From Solirubrobacteraceae bacterium (GTDB lineage Bacteria > Actinomycetota > Thermoleophilia > Solirubrobacterales > Solirubrobacteraceae), in contig JADGPO010000045.1 of NCBI GenBank assembly GCA_017882405.1, positions 1 through 64,000 of the forward strand: a DNA stretch of 64,000 nt, written 5' to 3'. A program made the position numbers and the translations under genes. Within the stretch, counting starts at the first letter, position 1. Every line of letters starts with the position of its first letter. The notes under the pieces are model-generated. The model made no database searches and was not told the DNA's origin. It was given only the letters and a program-made list of their open reading frames with translations. This document shows, in pieces, positions 36,265 through 44,744 of the stretch.

Positions 36265-37194
36265 CTAGTCGACGGTCAGGACCGCCTTGCCGACCACCCG
36301 GCGGTCGAGCAGCGCCTCGATCGCCTCGGCGGCGCGCTCCCACGAACCGCTGAAGCCGATCTGCGGATCCAGCCGGCCCGCGGCCACCAGGTCGGCGAGC
36401 CGGCGCAGGTCCGCGGAGGCGCTGCGCGTGTGCTGCAGCTCCGCGAAGACGTAGAGCCCGTACAGGCGCGCTCCCGGGGCGCGGCCGAACAGCGCGCGCG
36501 TGGGGTAACTGACCGGGTCGGTGACCGTGGAGGCGAAGCTCACCACCGTCCCGCCCGGGGCGACGCGTTGCAGGCAGGTCCCCAGCACGGGGCCGCCGAT
36601 GGCGTCGAGGATCACCTCGAAGTCGGGGCCGTCGGCCTCCAGCTCGGACAGCACCTCGTCGGCGCCCAGCTCCGGCAGCCCCTGGGTGCGGCGCGCCATC
36701 CCCGTCACGTGCGCGCCGGCCAGATGGGCGAGCTGGATCGCTAAGTGCCCGACGCCCCCGCTGGCGCCGGTCACCAGCACGCGCTTGCCCAGCACGAATC
36801 CGCCCTGCTCCAGCGAGCGCAGCGCCGTGAGCCCGGCGACGGGCAGCGTCGCGGCCTGCTCGAAGGAGATCCCCTCGGGCAGCTCGGCCAGGAACTCGGT
36901 GGGCACGGCCACGCGCTGCGCCCACGCACCGGAGCTCACCAGGCCGACCACGCGGGCGGCGACCGCGGGGCCCGTGCCATCGGCCGCGGCCTGCACGACC
37001 TCGCCGGCCAGGTCCCAGCCGGCCACCGTCGCGGGCTCCATCGTCTTCAGCCGGTTGCACTCGCCGCGGTTGAGGCTGAACGCCCGGACCGCGACCACGG
37101 CCTGGTCGGGAATCGGCGACGGATCGGGGACGTCGGCCGGCTCTGCGAAGGGAGCGTCGGGGCGGGAGACGAGCGCGCGCATCGGGGCGATCAT
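36265..37194 (-). CDS. Zinc-type (MDR) NADPH:quinone oxidoreductase-like protein
   Basis: A 309-residue medium-chain dehydrogenase/reductase. The GroES-like N-terminal part is followed by the nucleotide-binding motif VLVTGASGGVGHLAIQLAHL (near residue 140) and DAIGGPVLGTCLQRVAPGG. The zinc-ligand cysteines of alcohol dehydrogenases are absent, so it belongs with quinone oxidoreductase or enoyl reductase-like members using NADPH. It opens MIAPMRALVSRPDAPFAEP; the second ATG, five codons in, may be the true start. It is divergent from the broken hydrolase gene. Confidence 0.86.
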   Translation of the reverse strand: MIAPMRALVSRPDAPFAEPADVPDPSPIPDQAVVAVRAFSLNRGECNRLKTMEPATVAGWDLAGEVVQAAADGTGPAVAARVVGLVSSGAWAQRVAVPTEFLAELPEGISFEQAATLPVAGLTALRSLEQGGFVLGKRVLVTGASGGVGHLAIQLAHLAGAHVTGMARRTQGLPELGADEVLSELEADGPDFEVILDAIGGPVLGTCLQRVAPGGTVVSFASTVTDPVSYPTRALFGRAPGARLYGLYVFAELQHTRSASADLRRLADLVAAGRLDPQIGFSGSWERAAEAIEALLDRRVVGKAVLTVD

Positions 37195-37283
37195 CGATAC
37201 TAGTGTCGCGATTGGGAAATTCGTGAGTAGATCTCGCGAGTGGTTGGGCGTGGCTAATTTCTCAGTCGGGGCACTAGACCCCG

Positions 37284-37719
37284 ATGCGCCTGCGATTCAT
37301 CGCGCTGGTCGTCGCGTTGGCCGGCACGACGATCGCGCTCACCGGGACGGCCGAGGCCGCGCTCAAGGTCACCTGGATGCCGGGGGTGAAATCGGCCGGC
37401 ACGCCTGCCCGCTACGACAAGGTGGGGGTGATCAAGGTCGGATCGGCGCGCGCGCAACGTGCTCGTGATCGAGCCCGGCAGCTCCGCCGGTGGGGCCTCC
37501 TTCGTGCCCCTGGCCCAGTGGATCGTCTCCCGCGCGAAGAACTGGCAGGTGTGGTCGGTGGAGCGGCGCGAGAACCTGCTGGAGGACCAGTCCGAGCTGA
37601 ACCTCGCCAAGCGCGACGGCGCGACCGCGACCCAGGTGTTCGAGACCGCCTCGCACGACCTGTGGGAGGAGGTGCTGCCGATCGCCGAGCATGACGCCGA
37701 CCGTCGCCTGGACGCGTAA
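37284..37719 (+). pseudogene. Secreted alpha/beta-hydrolase fragment, frameshifted and truncated
   Basis: The first frame starts MRLRFIALVVALAGTTIALT (signal peptide) and reads to YDKVGVIKVGSARA. The homology then continues in the next frame as NVLVIEPGSSAGGASFVPLA, then QWIVSRAKNWQVWSVERREN. The switch lies in a GC dinucleotide run (about 37447-37456), a typical slippage site. The second frame stops at 37719 after only ~85 residues, long before any catalytic serine, so the C-terminal two thirds are gone. The intact protein would be an extracellular hydrolase of unknown substrate. Confidence 0.7.
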
Positions 37720-37769
37720 GCCTCCGCGGGCTTGCGTGGCATGCGGCGGTCTGGTTTGATCGGCTGGCG

Positions 37770-38255
37770 ATGACACAGGCCTGGCACCCGGTTGCGGTGG
37801 CCGGCGGGACCGTGCGGGTGATGCTCCCCGAGGGCGAGGATCTGGAGGATCACGAAGGGATCGTCTCGTGGTCTCCGGCGCCCGAGTCCGGGCGCTTCAC
37901 CGTCCTGCGCGGCGCCGCGCAGGACGGCGACGGCGACGAGCTGCTGGCCGCCGAGCGGTCCGACGGCGAGGTGGACGTGGAGCACGACTCGAGCGCCGAG
38001 CGCGGCGGCCTCCCGGTCCGCCACCTGCGTTATCGCTCCCGACGGCACACGCCGCGGGTGGTGCTTGATCGTGGCTCGGAAGGGTTGGAGCACGGGGGCG
38101 ACGAGGACGTCGACTCGCTGACCGACGTGCTCTTCGTGCGCGACGGCAACACGATCGTGCGGGTCGGCTACACGGTGCTGGCGTCCGCGCCGAGCGAGAC
38201 CCGGGACGTCCTGGCCGAGACGCTTGACCGGGTTCGGATCGGCAACGAGCCGTGA
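37770..38255 (+). CDS. Small protein coupled to the LQRxAGNxAV HExxH protein
   Basis: A 161-residue acidic protein of unknown function, opening TQAWHPVAVAGGTVRVMLPE, then a beta-rich middle and a helical C terminus (ETRDVLAETLDRVRIGNEP). The pattern resembles DcrB/PsbP-like folds, but I cannot assign a family firmly. Its TGA overlaps the GTG start of the next gene by four bases, so the two proteins are probably made in a fixed ratio and may bind each other, as chaperone or immunity protein to the downstream effector-like protein. Confidence 0.7.
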   Translation: MTQAWHPVAVAGGTVRVMLPEGEDLEDHEGIVSWSPAPESGRFTVLRGAAQDGDGDELLAAERSDGEVDVEHDSSAERGGLPVRHLRYRSRRHTPRVVLDRGSEGLEHGGDEDVDSLTDVLFVRDGNTIVRVGYTVLASAPSETRDVLAETLDRVRIGNEP

Positions 38256-39805
38256 GCGCCCGCGTCGACCGGGAGCGCAAACCGGCCCGCCCCGCCGCTG
38301 CGCGGCCCGTCGAGCGCTCGGCCTCTCCGGTCGGACCCGAGGCCGTGCTCGCGCTGCAGCGCCACGCCGGCAACGCCGCGGTGGCACGGCTCCTCGCGCG
38401 CCAGGGCGCCCCGGCGGCCACCGCGGCTCCCGCCCACGCCGACTGGAGCAACCCGGCCAACGCCCAGACCACGGCCGCGGCCACGCGCGCCCGCCTGCTC
38501 ACCCAGCTGCTGCCGTTCATGGCCGCCCATCGCGACCCGATCGTCCGTAACACGGCCGAGCTGTTCACCGGCACGACTCCGCTGCTGACGATGGACGCGA
38601 TCACCAAGCGTCCCGATTCCGCCCTCCAGGTCGCCAAGCCGACCAATCCGGCCTGGGTCACGGCCCGCCCCCACGATGCCTACTTCTATGGGACGACGAT
38701 CGCGCCGGCGAACGTCCACTTCATGGAGCCGAACATGATCGGCACCCTCAAGGGGACCGTGATGTACGTGCGCGGCCACGACTCCTCCGGCGACCCGCAG
38801 TCGCTGGACGAGATCGCGGGGGTGGTCACGCACGAGTGCAGCCACTTCTTCGTTAGCCAGTACGGCGAGCTGCCGGCCAGCCAGAACAACGCCAACAGCT
38901 ATGACCGCTACGCCGACGAGTTCCGCGCCTACTGGGTCCAGTACCACGGGATCGCGTCCGGCCTGAGCGACGCCGACAAGGTCAAGAAGATCCGCGAGCA
39001 CCTGGTGGGCACGTCCGGCGACCCCAACTCCGGCTACTCGAACTTCCACGCTGCGTACTTCGCTGCCGGACCCAACGCCTTCAAGACGGCCGTGGACGCG
39101 CTCGCCGGACCGGTCGGCTACAACCTCACCAACTCGATTCGCCTGCACCGGCTGTGGCTGCTGTTCGGCCAGCAGGCGAGCGGCACGGCGACGATCGACG
39201 ACCTCGTGCTGGCGATCGACGCGTTGCCGGCATCCGAGCGCCAGGAGGCGGCCGGGGCCACCCTGCTCACGTCGCTGATCGCCAAGCTGCCGCCCGCCGA
39301 CGGCAAACGCGTCCGGCGCGCCCTGGATGCGCCCACCGTCCCCGAGTACACCCAGCAGCTCAACCCCGCCAAGAGCGCGGCGATCGCCGGCCTGCTCAAG
39401 GCGATCGTCGCCGCCGGCGACGACGAGATCAAGAAGGCCTACGGCGCCCTCGGCGCTCGCGACCGCGAGGCGGTCGCGATGAATGCCGCCTTCCTCGCCT
39501 ACCTGGACTTCCATCTGACCGACGCCGCCACCAAGGCGTGCGTGTACGCGATGGTGGCCAGCCGCGACGCCGGGCAATACGACGCGATGGCCGCCTTCGT
39601 CAGCTCGCTACGCAGCGCCAAGGACGAGAACGACCTGTTCGGCATCTCCTCGGCTCCGTCCTATGTCACCGACGCCATGGACAAGCTCACCGACGAATCC
39701 CGCTGGTCGTTCTTCTCCTGGGCGCGCAACGGGGCGCTCAAGCAGTACGTCGACGCGCTGCCGGCGAAGGTCGCGGACGAGATCCGCGAGCGCCTGCGCG
39801 ACTGA
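38252..39805 (+). CDS. HExxH metallopeptidase-like protein with N-terminal LQRxAGNxAV motif
   Basis: A 517-residue protein with no signal peptide. Residues 32-51 hold VLALQRHAGNAAVARLLARQ, the injection-system cargo-type motif. A zinc-protease-like site follows: His194-Glu195-x-x-His198 (THECSHFFVSQYG), with Glu223 in YADEFRAYW as a candidate third ligand. Residues 300-517 are helical, with no recognised domain. Starts at GTG 38252 inside the stop of the upstream gene. By analogy with DUF4157 proteins of extracellular contractile injection systems, it may be a loaded protease effector. No structural genes of such a system are nearby, so this is inference. Confidence 0.7.
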   Translation: MSARVDRERKPARPAAARPVERSASPVGPEAVLALQRHAGNAAVARLLARQGAPAATAAPAHADWSNPANAQTTAAATRARLLTQLLPFMAAHRDPIVRNTAELFTGTTPLLTMDAITKRPDSALQVAKPTNPAWVTARPHDAYFYGTTIAPANVHFMEPNMIGTLKGTVMYVRGHDSSGDPQSLDEIAGVVTHECSHFFVSQYGELPASQNNANSYDRYADEFRAYWVQYHGIASGLSDADKVKKIREHLVGTSGDPNSGYSNFHAAYFAAGPNAFKTAVDALAGPVGYNLTNSIRLHRLWLLFGQQASGTATIDDLVLAIDALPASERQEAAGATLLTSLIAKLPPADGKRVRRALDAPTVPEYTQQLNPAKSAAIAGLLKAIVAAGDDEIKKAYGALGARDREAVAMNAAFLAYLDFHLTDAATKACVYAMVASRDAGQYDAMAAFVSSLRSAKDENDLFGISSAPSYVTDAMDKLTDESRWSFFSWARNGALKQYVDALPAKVADEIRERLRD

Positions 39806-39828
39806 CCCCCTGAGAACCTCTTAGGGGG
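39806..39828. terminator. Bidirectional 10-bp hairpin between convergent genes
   Basis: Arms CCCCCTGAGA (39806-39815) and TCTTAGGGGG (39819-39828) pair fully, with one G-U, around a 3-base loop, immediately after the TGA of the HExxH gene. The TAA of the convergent reverse gene (39821-39823) lies in the second arm, so the hairpin serves both transcripts. Confidence 0.6.
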
Positions 39829-40204
39829 TGTAGTCGAAGTTACGACACGGCTGCCCGCCGCACACGTCGACGATCGTGCCGCCCGGAGCCAGGAAGTCGG
39901 ACTTCTGGACGCGGGCCGCCGGGGTGTTGCGCACGTCCTCGTGGGGATCGATGTTCGTCGCCGAGGCGACCGGGACGACGTTGGTCAACGGCGGCGGTCC
40001 GACGTGGCCGGGACCGCATCGGAACCTGGAAGTCTCCGCGATCGAGGCCAGCGACTCCTCAACCTGCAGCCACTCGGTGCGCGGCGTCATCAGCTGCACC
40101 ATCGACGTGACCAGGCTCATCGTGACCAGCGCCGCCCTGGCCGTCACGGCCCCGGCGCCCGGCGTCGCCGTGTTCGCCGGCGCGATCACCGTCGTAGGCT
40201 TCAC
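39821..40204 (-). CDS. Hypothetical protein
   Basis: A frame of 127 residues starting GTG 40204 (MKPTTVIAPANTATPGAGAV) and ending GGTIVDVCGGQPCRNFDYTP. I do not recognise it. The middle is rich in small hydrophobic residues and may form one membrane helix. The open frame extends upstream without a standard start, so the real N terminus may be longer or lost. A competing forward frame (39876-40292) also has good codon bias. The reverse call is preferred because its stop sits in a shared terminator hairpin. Confidence 0.4.
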   Translation of the reverse strand: MKPTTVIAPANTATPGAGAVTARAALVTMSLVTSMVQLMTPRTEWLQVEESLASIAETSRFRCGPGHVGPPPLTNVVPVASATNIDPHEDVRNTPAARVQKSDFLAPGGTIVDVCGGQPCRNFDYTP

Positions 40205-40300
40205 GTCGGTGATGGCCCAGGTGATCGTGCCGATGAGCTCCTCGCTGTCGGCCGACCATGAACGCGGACGCGTGGGGCGAGCCGCGGGTTAGGAGGCCGG

Positions 40301-41107
40301 TTAGCGGCTACGAGGCCCGGCCCCGGCCGCGCGGCGCAGGTCGTCCTCGATCGCGTCGGCGGCGCGCTGCGCCGGCGGGAGGAAGTCGCGACGCAGGGTG
40401 GTCATCGAGCCGCGGCTGGCGTGGACGGAGACGTTGAGCGCCGCCACCACCTCGTCCGCGGCCCCGCGAATCGGCACCGCCAGGGAGCGCAGGCCCTCCT
40501 CCAGCTCCTGGTCGACGGCCGCCCAGCCCTGCTTGCGCACCCGCTCCAGGACGGCCCGCAGCTCATCGGCGTTGGTGATGGTGTGCGCCGACAGCGGCCG
40601 CAGCTCGGTCCGCGCCAGGCGCGCCTCCAGCTCGGGCTCGGGCAGCGCGGCCAGCAGCACTCTGCCCATCGAGGTGGCATAGGCGGGCAGCCGCGTCCCG
40701 ACCGACAGGGTGATGCTCATGATCCGGCGGGTCGGCACGCGAGCCACGTAGACGATCTCGGTGTCGTCCAGGACGGAGATCGACGAGGACTCGTTGACGC
40801 TCTCCACCAGCGCCTCCATGTGCGGCTGGGCGACCTCGGGCAGCGTGAGACTCGACAGGTAGGCATAGCCCAGCTCCAGCACCCGCGGGCTGAGGGCGAA
40901 GCGACCGTCGGCGAAGCTCATGTAGCCCAGGCGCACCAGCGTGAGCAGGAAGCGACGGGCGGCCGCGCGGGTCAGCCCGGTGATGCGAGCCACGTCCGAG
41001 AGTCCCAGCTCGCGGTGCTCGGCATCGAAGGCGCGGATCACCGCCAGTCCGCGCTCGAGCGACTGGACGAAGTCGGCGCTCCTGGGACGCTCCTCCGGCA
41101 CGGCCAC
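40301..41107 (-). CDS. IclR-family transcriptional regulator (PcaR/PobR-like)
   Basis: A regulator of about 268 residues. The N-terminal winged helix reads FVQSLERGLAVIRAFDAEHR, then ARITGLTRAAARRFLLTLVR. The effector domain carries SVGTRLPAYATSMGRVLLA and VPIRGAADEVVAALNVSVHA, close to the branch that regulates protocatechuate or beta-ketoadipate pathways (PcaR, PobR, CatR). No aromatic catabolic operon is adjacent; the divergent neighbour is an O-methyltransferase. GTG 41107 or GTG 41101 could be the start. Confidence 0.87.
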   Translation of the reverse strand: MAVPEERPRSADFVQSLERGLAVIRAFDAEHRELGLSDVARITGLTRAAARRFLLTLVRLGYMSFADGRFALSPRVLELGYAYLSSLTLPEVAQPHMEALVESVNESSSISVLDDTEIVYVARVPTRRIMSITLSVGTRLPAYATSMGRVLLAALPEPELEARLARTELRPLSAHTITNADELRAVLERVRKQGWAAVDQELEEGLRSLAVPIRGAADEVVAALNVSVHASRGSMTTLRRDFLPPAQRAADAIEDDLRRAAGAGPRSR

Positions 41108-41173
41108 CTCCACCTCCGTTCGGTATGCGCACACTACCCGAGCGGCCGGAGCGGCGACGCTAGCGTTGTCGGC

Positions 41174-41761
41174 ATGAACGCCGAGCGGCGCGCGGTCGCC
41201 TCCGAGGTCCTCACCGCCGGCCGCGCGTACGACGCCCGGCAGGCCGACCGCCTGGACCGACTGCGTAATCTGGAGCCTGAGACCGCCGAGCTGCTGGGCG
41301 TGCTCGTGCGCGCCACCGCGGCCCGCCGGGTGTTGGAGATCGGCACCTCCAGCGGCTACTCGACGATGTGGCTGGCCGACGCCGTGGAGGCAACCGGCGG
41401 TCGCGTGGAGACGCTTGATCTCGATCCGCGGCGCACCGAGCAGGCTCGCGCCAACCTGGAGCGAGCGGGTCTGGACAGCGTGGTGGAGCTTCGCACCGCC
41501 GGGGCCGCCCAGGCGCTCACCGAGTATCCGGACGGCTCCTGGGATCTCATCTTCCTCGACGCCGAGCGGCCGGAGTACGCCGGCTTCTGGACCAACCTGC
41601 GCCGCGTGCTGGCGCCGGGAGCAACGCTGGCGATCGACAATGCGATCTCGCACAGCGACGAGCTGGTCGCGTTCAACCGGCTGCTCGACGCCGACCCTCG
41701 CCTGCAGTCGGCGCTGGTCCCGATCGGCGCCGGGCTGATCCTCGCGGTCGCCTCCGACTGA
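41174..41761 (+). CDS. SAM-dependent O-methyltransferase (class I, caffeoyl-CoA OMT-like)
   Basis: A 195-residue methyltransferase. The SAM-binding motif I is RVLEIGTSSGYSTMWLADAV, with the acidic loop ETLDLDPRRTEQARANL and the metal/catalytic strand DLIFLDAERPEYAGFW. The small size matches bacterial O-methyltransferases (YrrM-like). It starts at ATG 41174, divergent from the IclR regulator, which may control it. The acceptor, perhaps a catechol or phenolic hydroxyl, is unknown. Confidence 0.87.
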   Translation: MNAERRAVASEVLTAGRAYDARQADRLDRLRNLEPETAELLGVLVRATAARRVLEIGTSSGYSTMWLADAVEATGGRVETLDLDPRRTEQARANLERAGLDSVVELRTAGAAQALTEYPDGSWDLIFLDAERPEYAGFWTNLRRVLAPGATLAIDNAISHSDELVAFNRLLDADPRLQSALVPIGAGLILAVASD

Positions 41762-41765
41762 GCCC

Positions 41766-41954
41766 TCACCGCGCGCGGCCGTGCAACAGCGGCGCCAGGG
41801 CGGCGATCGCCACGCACAGCCCGACGGTGATCGCCGAGCCGGTCTGGCGCAGCGTGTTCAGGGTGCCGGCGGCCAGCTGGACCACCATCGCCGCATAGCT
41901 GGTCGAGGCGCCGACCCTGAGCAGGGCGGCGCAGGCGACGGCCACGATCTGAAA
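41766..41954 (-). pseudogene. C-terminal remnant of an MFS transporter
   Basis: An open frame of about 62 codons with no start codon, preceded by an in-frame TAG at 41955-41957. The translation contains MVVQLAAGTLNTLRQTGSAI followed by TVGLCVAIAALAPLLHGRAR and a stop. This matches the last two helices of DHA2-type drug exporters, where GLLNTLRQTGGALG is conserved. The rest of the gene is missing. It sits between the methyltransferase and lysS. Confidence 0.5.
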
Positions 41955-41990
41955 CTAGCCGCCGGATGCTTCGGTCGCGGCCGAAGTGCT

Positions 41991-43631
41991 TCAGGCGCCG
42001 GTGAGCAGCTGCCGGGCGCGCTCCTGGCCAATCGAGAGCAGCAGCGTCGGCAGCCGGGGGCCGGTCTCGGCGTCGGCCAGCAGCCGGTACACGGACTTGA
42101 AGAATGCCCGCTGGGCGGCCTTGACCTCGGCGTTGGGCTCGGCATCGGCAGGCAGGCCCTGCAGCGTCTTGGGCACCGCATATACCAGCGCGGTGAGGCC
42201 CTCGATCGACCAGTCGTCCTCCAGGCCCTCGGCCAGCAACTCCACCCCGCGCCGCATCGCTTCGTCCAGCTGCTCGTAGGCGTCGCGCGCGAACTCGGAG
42301 CGCACCCGGGTGCGCTCGGCCTCGGGCACGACCTCGGTGGCAAAGCGGATCGCGCAGCCGAGCCGCGGCTCCAGCTCGGCCAGCAGCGCCTGCGGATCAG
42401 GCGCGGCGCCGTTCAGGTGCTCGGAGACGATCCGCGCCATCTGCTGGCGGTTGCCCTGCGTGATGTCGGCCACCGAGGACAGCAGGCGGAACGACACCGG
42501 CCGCGCGGTGCGCTGCACCGGCCCGGCGGAGGACTCGACGCTCTGGCGGTACACGGCCGCCTCGTCGCCCTCGGCCTCCCCGGCGGCGACCCGGGACTCC
42601 AGCCGGTCCCACTCGTCGTACAGGCGCTGAATTGCGCGGGGAGACAAATCGATCGCGAACGATTGCGATGGGAGCCGACGCACGTACAGCCAGCGCACGA
42701 TCGCCGGCTCGATCACGTCCAAGGCGGTGGCGGGAATCGCCGCGCCCCCCACCGAGCCCGACATCTTCCCGCCGACACCGGCCAGGGACACGAACGAGTA
42801 GACGACCGAGTCGGGGGCGTGGCCGCCGTACAGCTCGGAGACCAGGGTCCGTCCGACGGTGAAGCTTCCGGTGGGCGCATGATGGTCCTCGCCCGCCGGC
42901 TCGAACGACACCCCCTCGTACGCCCAGCGCATCGGCCAGTCGACCTTCCACACGAGCTTGCCGCTGATCGCCGCGCCGTCGGCCAGGCTCATCTCGCCCG
43001 AATGGGCGCAGCGGCATTCGAACACGACGGTCTCGTCCTCATACCCCAGGACGCGCGTGTTGTCGGTGCCGCAGACCGGACAGTAGGGCTTGAACGGGTA
43101 GTACTCGCGGCGGCGCTCCTCCAGCGGCCGCTCGTGGCGCCCGGCGGTCTGCTGGCCGGCGAGCGTGTCGAAGATCAGGCCGCGCTCGTCCATCGCCCGG
43201 CGAATCGAGGCGTTGTAGGCACCCGCGGGATAGCGCTCGGACTGTTGGACCTCGGTCATCTGGATCCCCAGCACCTCGAGCGAGGCCCGCAGCTCGTCCA
43301 TGAAGTGCTCCGCATAGGAGCCCGACCCGCCCTCGGGGTCGGGGATCGCGGCCAGCGGCATCCCGACGTAGCGCTCGAACGAGGGATCGACGCCCGCCGG
43401 AACCTTGCGGAAGCGGTCGTAGTCATCCCACGAGTGCAGGTGCACCACCTCGCGGCCCCGGCGGCGCAGCGCCTCGGCCACCAGATGAGTGGTGAACACC
43501 TCGCGCAGGTTGCCCATGTGGATCGGGCCCGAGGGCGAGATGCCGGAGGCGACGACGATCGGGCGGTCGGGGTCGTTGGCCGCCGCGATCCGCTCGGCGA
43601 TCACGTCATCCCACAGCTCGGCCTCGCTCAT
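41991..43631 (-). CDS. lysS: Lysyl-tRNA synthetase, class I
   Basis: A 546-residue class I lysyl-tRNA synthetase (archaeal-type LysK), charging tRNA-Lys. The ATP-binding HIGH-like motif is GPIHMGNLRE (near residue 35) and the KMSKS-like loop is GGKMSGSVGG. FKPYCPVCGTD is a zinc-finger-like cysteine pair with a second pair FECRCAHSG. The C-terminal helical anticodon-binding domain is complete. Most bacteria use the unrelated class II enzyme; class I occurs in archaea and scattered bacteria, including some actinobacteria. Whether this genome also has class II cannot be seen here. Confidence 0.95.
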   Translation of the reverse strand: MSEAELWDDVIAERIAAANDPDRPIVVASGISPSGPIHMGNLREVFTTHLVAEALRRRGREVVHLHSWDDYDRFRKVPAGVDPSFERYVGMPLAAIPDPEGGSGSYAEHFMDELRASLEVLGIQMTEVQQSERYPAGAYNASIRRAMDERGLIFDTLAGQQTAGRHERPLEERRREYYPFKPYCPVCGTDNTRVLGYEDETVVFECRCAHSGEMSLADGAAISGKLVWKVDWPMRWAYEGVSFEPAGEDHHAPTGSFTVGRTLVSELYGGHAPDSVVYSFVSLAGVGGKMSGSVGGAAIPATALDVIEPAIVRWLYVRRLPSQSFAIDLSPRAIQRLYDEWDRLESRVAAGEAEGDEAAVYRQSVESSAGPVQRTARPVSFRLLSSVADITQGNRQQMARIVSEHLNGAAPDPQALLAELEPRLGCAIRFATEVVPEAERTRVRSEFARDAYEQLDEAMRRGVELLAEGLEDDWSIEGLTALVYAVPKTLQGLPADAEPNAEVKAAQRAFFKSVYRLLADAETGPRLPTLLLSIGQERARQLLTGA

Positions 43632-43729
43632 GCGCTCAGCGTAGTCGGGTGGGTGGGATCCGATTCGACGACCAGCACCAAGAGGTGGCGCGCGCCGTGG
43701 ACGCCCTCGACGCGCTCGAGCTGCCGAAC

Positions 43730-43777
43730 GATGCTTGCGCGCGCAAGCATCTCCCTGCTACGCTTGCTCTAGCAAGC
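43730..43777 (+). promoter_or_regulatory. mhqO promoter with two CTTG-N6-CAAG operators
   Basis: Site A is a perfect 22-bp palindrome at 43730-43751 (GATGCTTGCGC and its complement) holding CTTG 43734-43737 and CAAG 43744-43747. Site B at 43762-43777 holds CTTG 43763-43766 and CAAG 43773-43776. A promoter fits between them: -35 TTGCGC at 43735-43740, 18-base spacer, -10 TACGCT at 43759-43764. Site A covers the -35 and site B covers the end of the -10, as expected for a MarR-type repressor. Confidence 0.65.
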
Positions 43778-43796
43778 AATCGACCCAGAGGCAGCC

Positions 43797-44741
43797 ATGC
43801 AGCCGATCGACGGCATCCACCACATCACGCTGATCACCGGAGACGCTCCCCGCAACGTGGACTTCTACGCGCGGGTGATGGGTCTGCGCCTGGTCAAGAA
43901 GACCGTCAACCAGGACGACCCCAGCGTCTACCACCTCTTCTACTCCGACGAGAACGGCTCGCCGGGTGCCGACATCACGTTCTTCGAGTACCCGGGCGCG
44001 CGTCGGGGCCGCCCCGGCGCCGGCATGATCGACCGCATCACGCACCGGGTCGCCGGCGACGGAGCGCTCGACTTCTGGGCCGACCGGCTCGGCACCGAGG
44101 GCGTGGCCGTCACCCGTGAAGCCGGCCGCCTCCAGTTCGCCGATCCCGAGGGCATGGGCCACGAACTGGTCGTCGGCACCGTGAGTGATCCGCCCCTGAT
44201 CGCCGCCCACCGCGAGGTCCCGGCGGAGTTCGCGCTGCAGGGATTCGACGCGGTGCACGCGCTGGTGCACGACCCGTCGCGCAGTGAGGGGCTGGTCACC
44301 GCGGTGCTGGGATTCAAGGGCCTTGAGACCCACGACTACGAGGCGCGCGGCGAGCATCGCGGCGGCCGGATCGTGTTCGAGCCATCCAACGAGCGCGGTA
44401 TCCCCGGCGCCGGAACCGTGCATCACGTGGCCTGGGCGGTCCTCACTTCCGAGCTCGGCGGGTGGCGCCAGCACGTCGCCGCCAGCGGCGCGCGACCCAC
44501 GCCGGTGATCGACCGCTTCTGGTTCGAATCGGTGTACTTCCGGGAGCCGGGCGGCATCCTCTACGAGCTGGCCACGCTCGACGGCGCCGGCTTCGCCGCC
44601 GACGAGGAGCCCGAGCTGATGGGCCGCAGCCTCGTCCTGCCGCCGTTCCTGGAGTCCGAGCGCGACCGGATCGGGCCGGCGCTCACGCCGCTGCCCGACC
44701 CCAGCATCTGGCGCCCGGAGTCCGCTCCGGCGAGGGGCTGA
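43797..44741 (+). CDS. mhqO: Ring-cleaving extradiol dioxygenase, MhqO type (glyoxalase fold)
   Basis: A 314-residue vicinal-oxygen-chelate protein made of two glyoxalase-like halves. It opens IDGIHHITLITGDAPRNVDF, then YHLFYSDENGSPGADITFFE. The second half carries AVHALVHDPS, TVHHVAWAV and YFREPGGILYELAT, placing metal-ligand histidines and glutamate. MhqO of Bacillus subtilis is a hydroquinone-induced dioxygenase detoxifying quinone-type electrophiles. It is followed three bases later by the MhqD-type hydrolase and a convergent MarR gene, the same trio as mhqNOD-mhqR. Two operator palindromes lie upstream. Confidence 0.88.
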   Translation: MQPIDGIHHITLITGDAPRNVDFYARVMGLRLVKKTVNQDDPSVYHLFYSDENGSPGADITFFEYPGARRGRPGAGMIDRITHRVAGDGALDFWADRLGTEGVAVTREAGRLQFADPEGMGHELVVGTVSDPPLIAAHREVPAEFALQGFDAVHALVHDPSRSEGLVTAVLGFKGLETHDYEARGEHRGGRIVFEPSNERGIPGAGTVHHVAWAVLTSELGGWRQHVAASGARPTPVIDRFWFESVYFREPGGILYELATLDGAGFAADEEPELMGRSLVLPPFLESERDRIGPALTPLPDPSIWRPESAPARG

Positions 44742-44744
44742 CTC

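Noticed and set aside
39876..40292. Forward frame of 138 residues with a hydrophobic segment opposite the hypothetical reverse gene
   Set aside because: It overlaps the reverse gene fully. The reverse stop sits in a shared terminator hairpin, and the forward start has no good ribosome site. The choice is not certain.
43649..43796. Forward frame before mhqO (QEVARAVDALDALEL)
   Set aside because: It runs through the operator palindromes and into mhqO in another frame; short and without homology.
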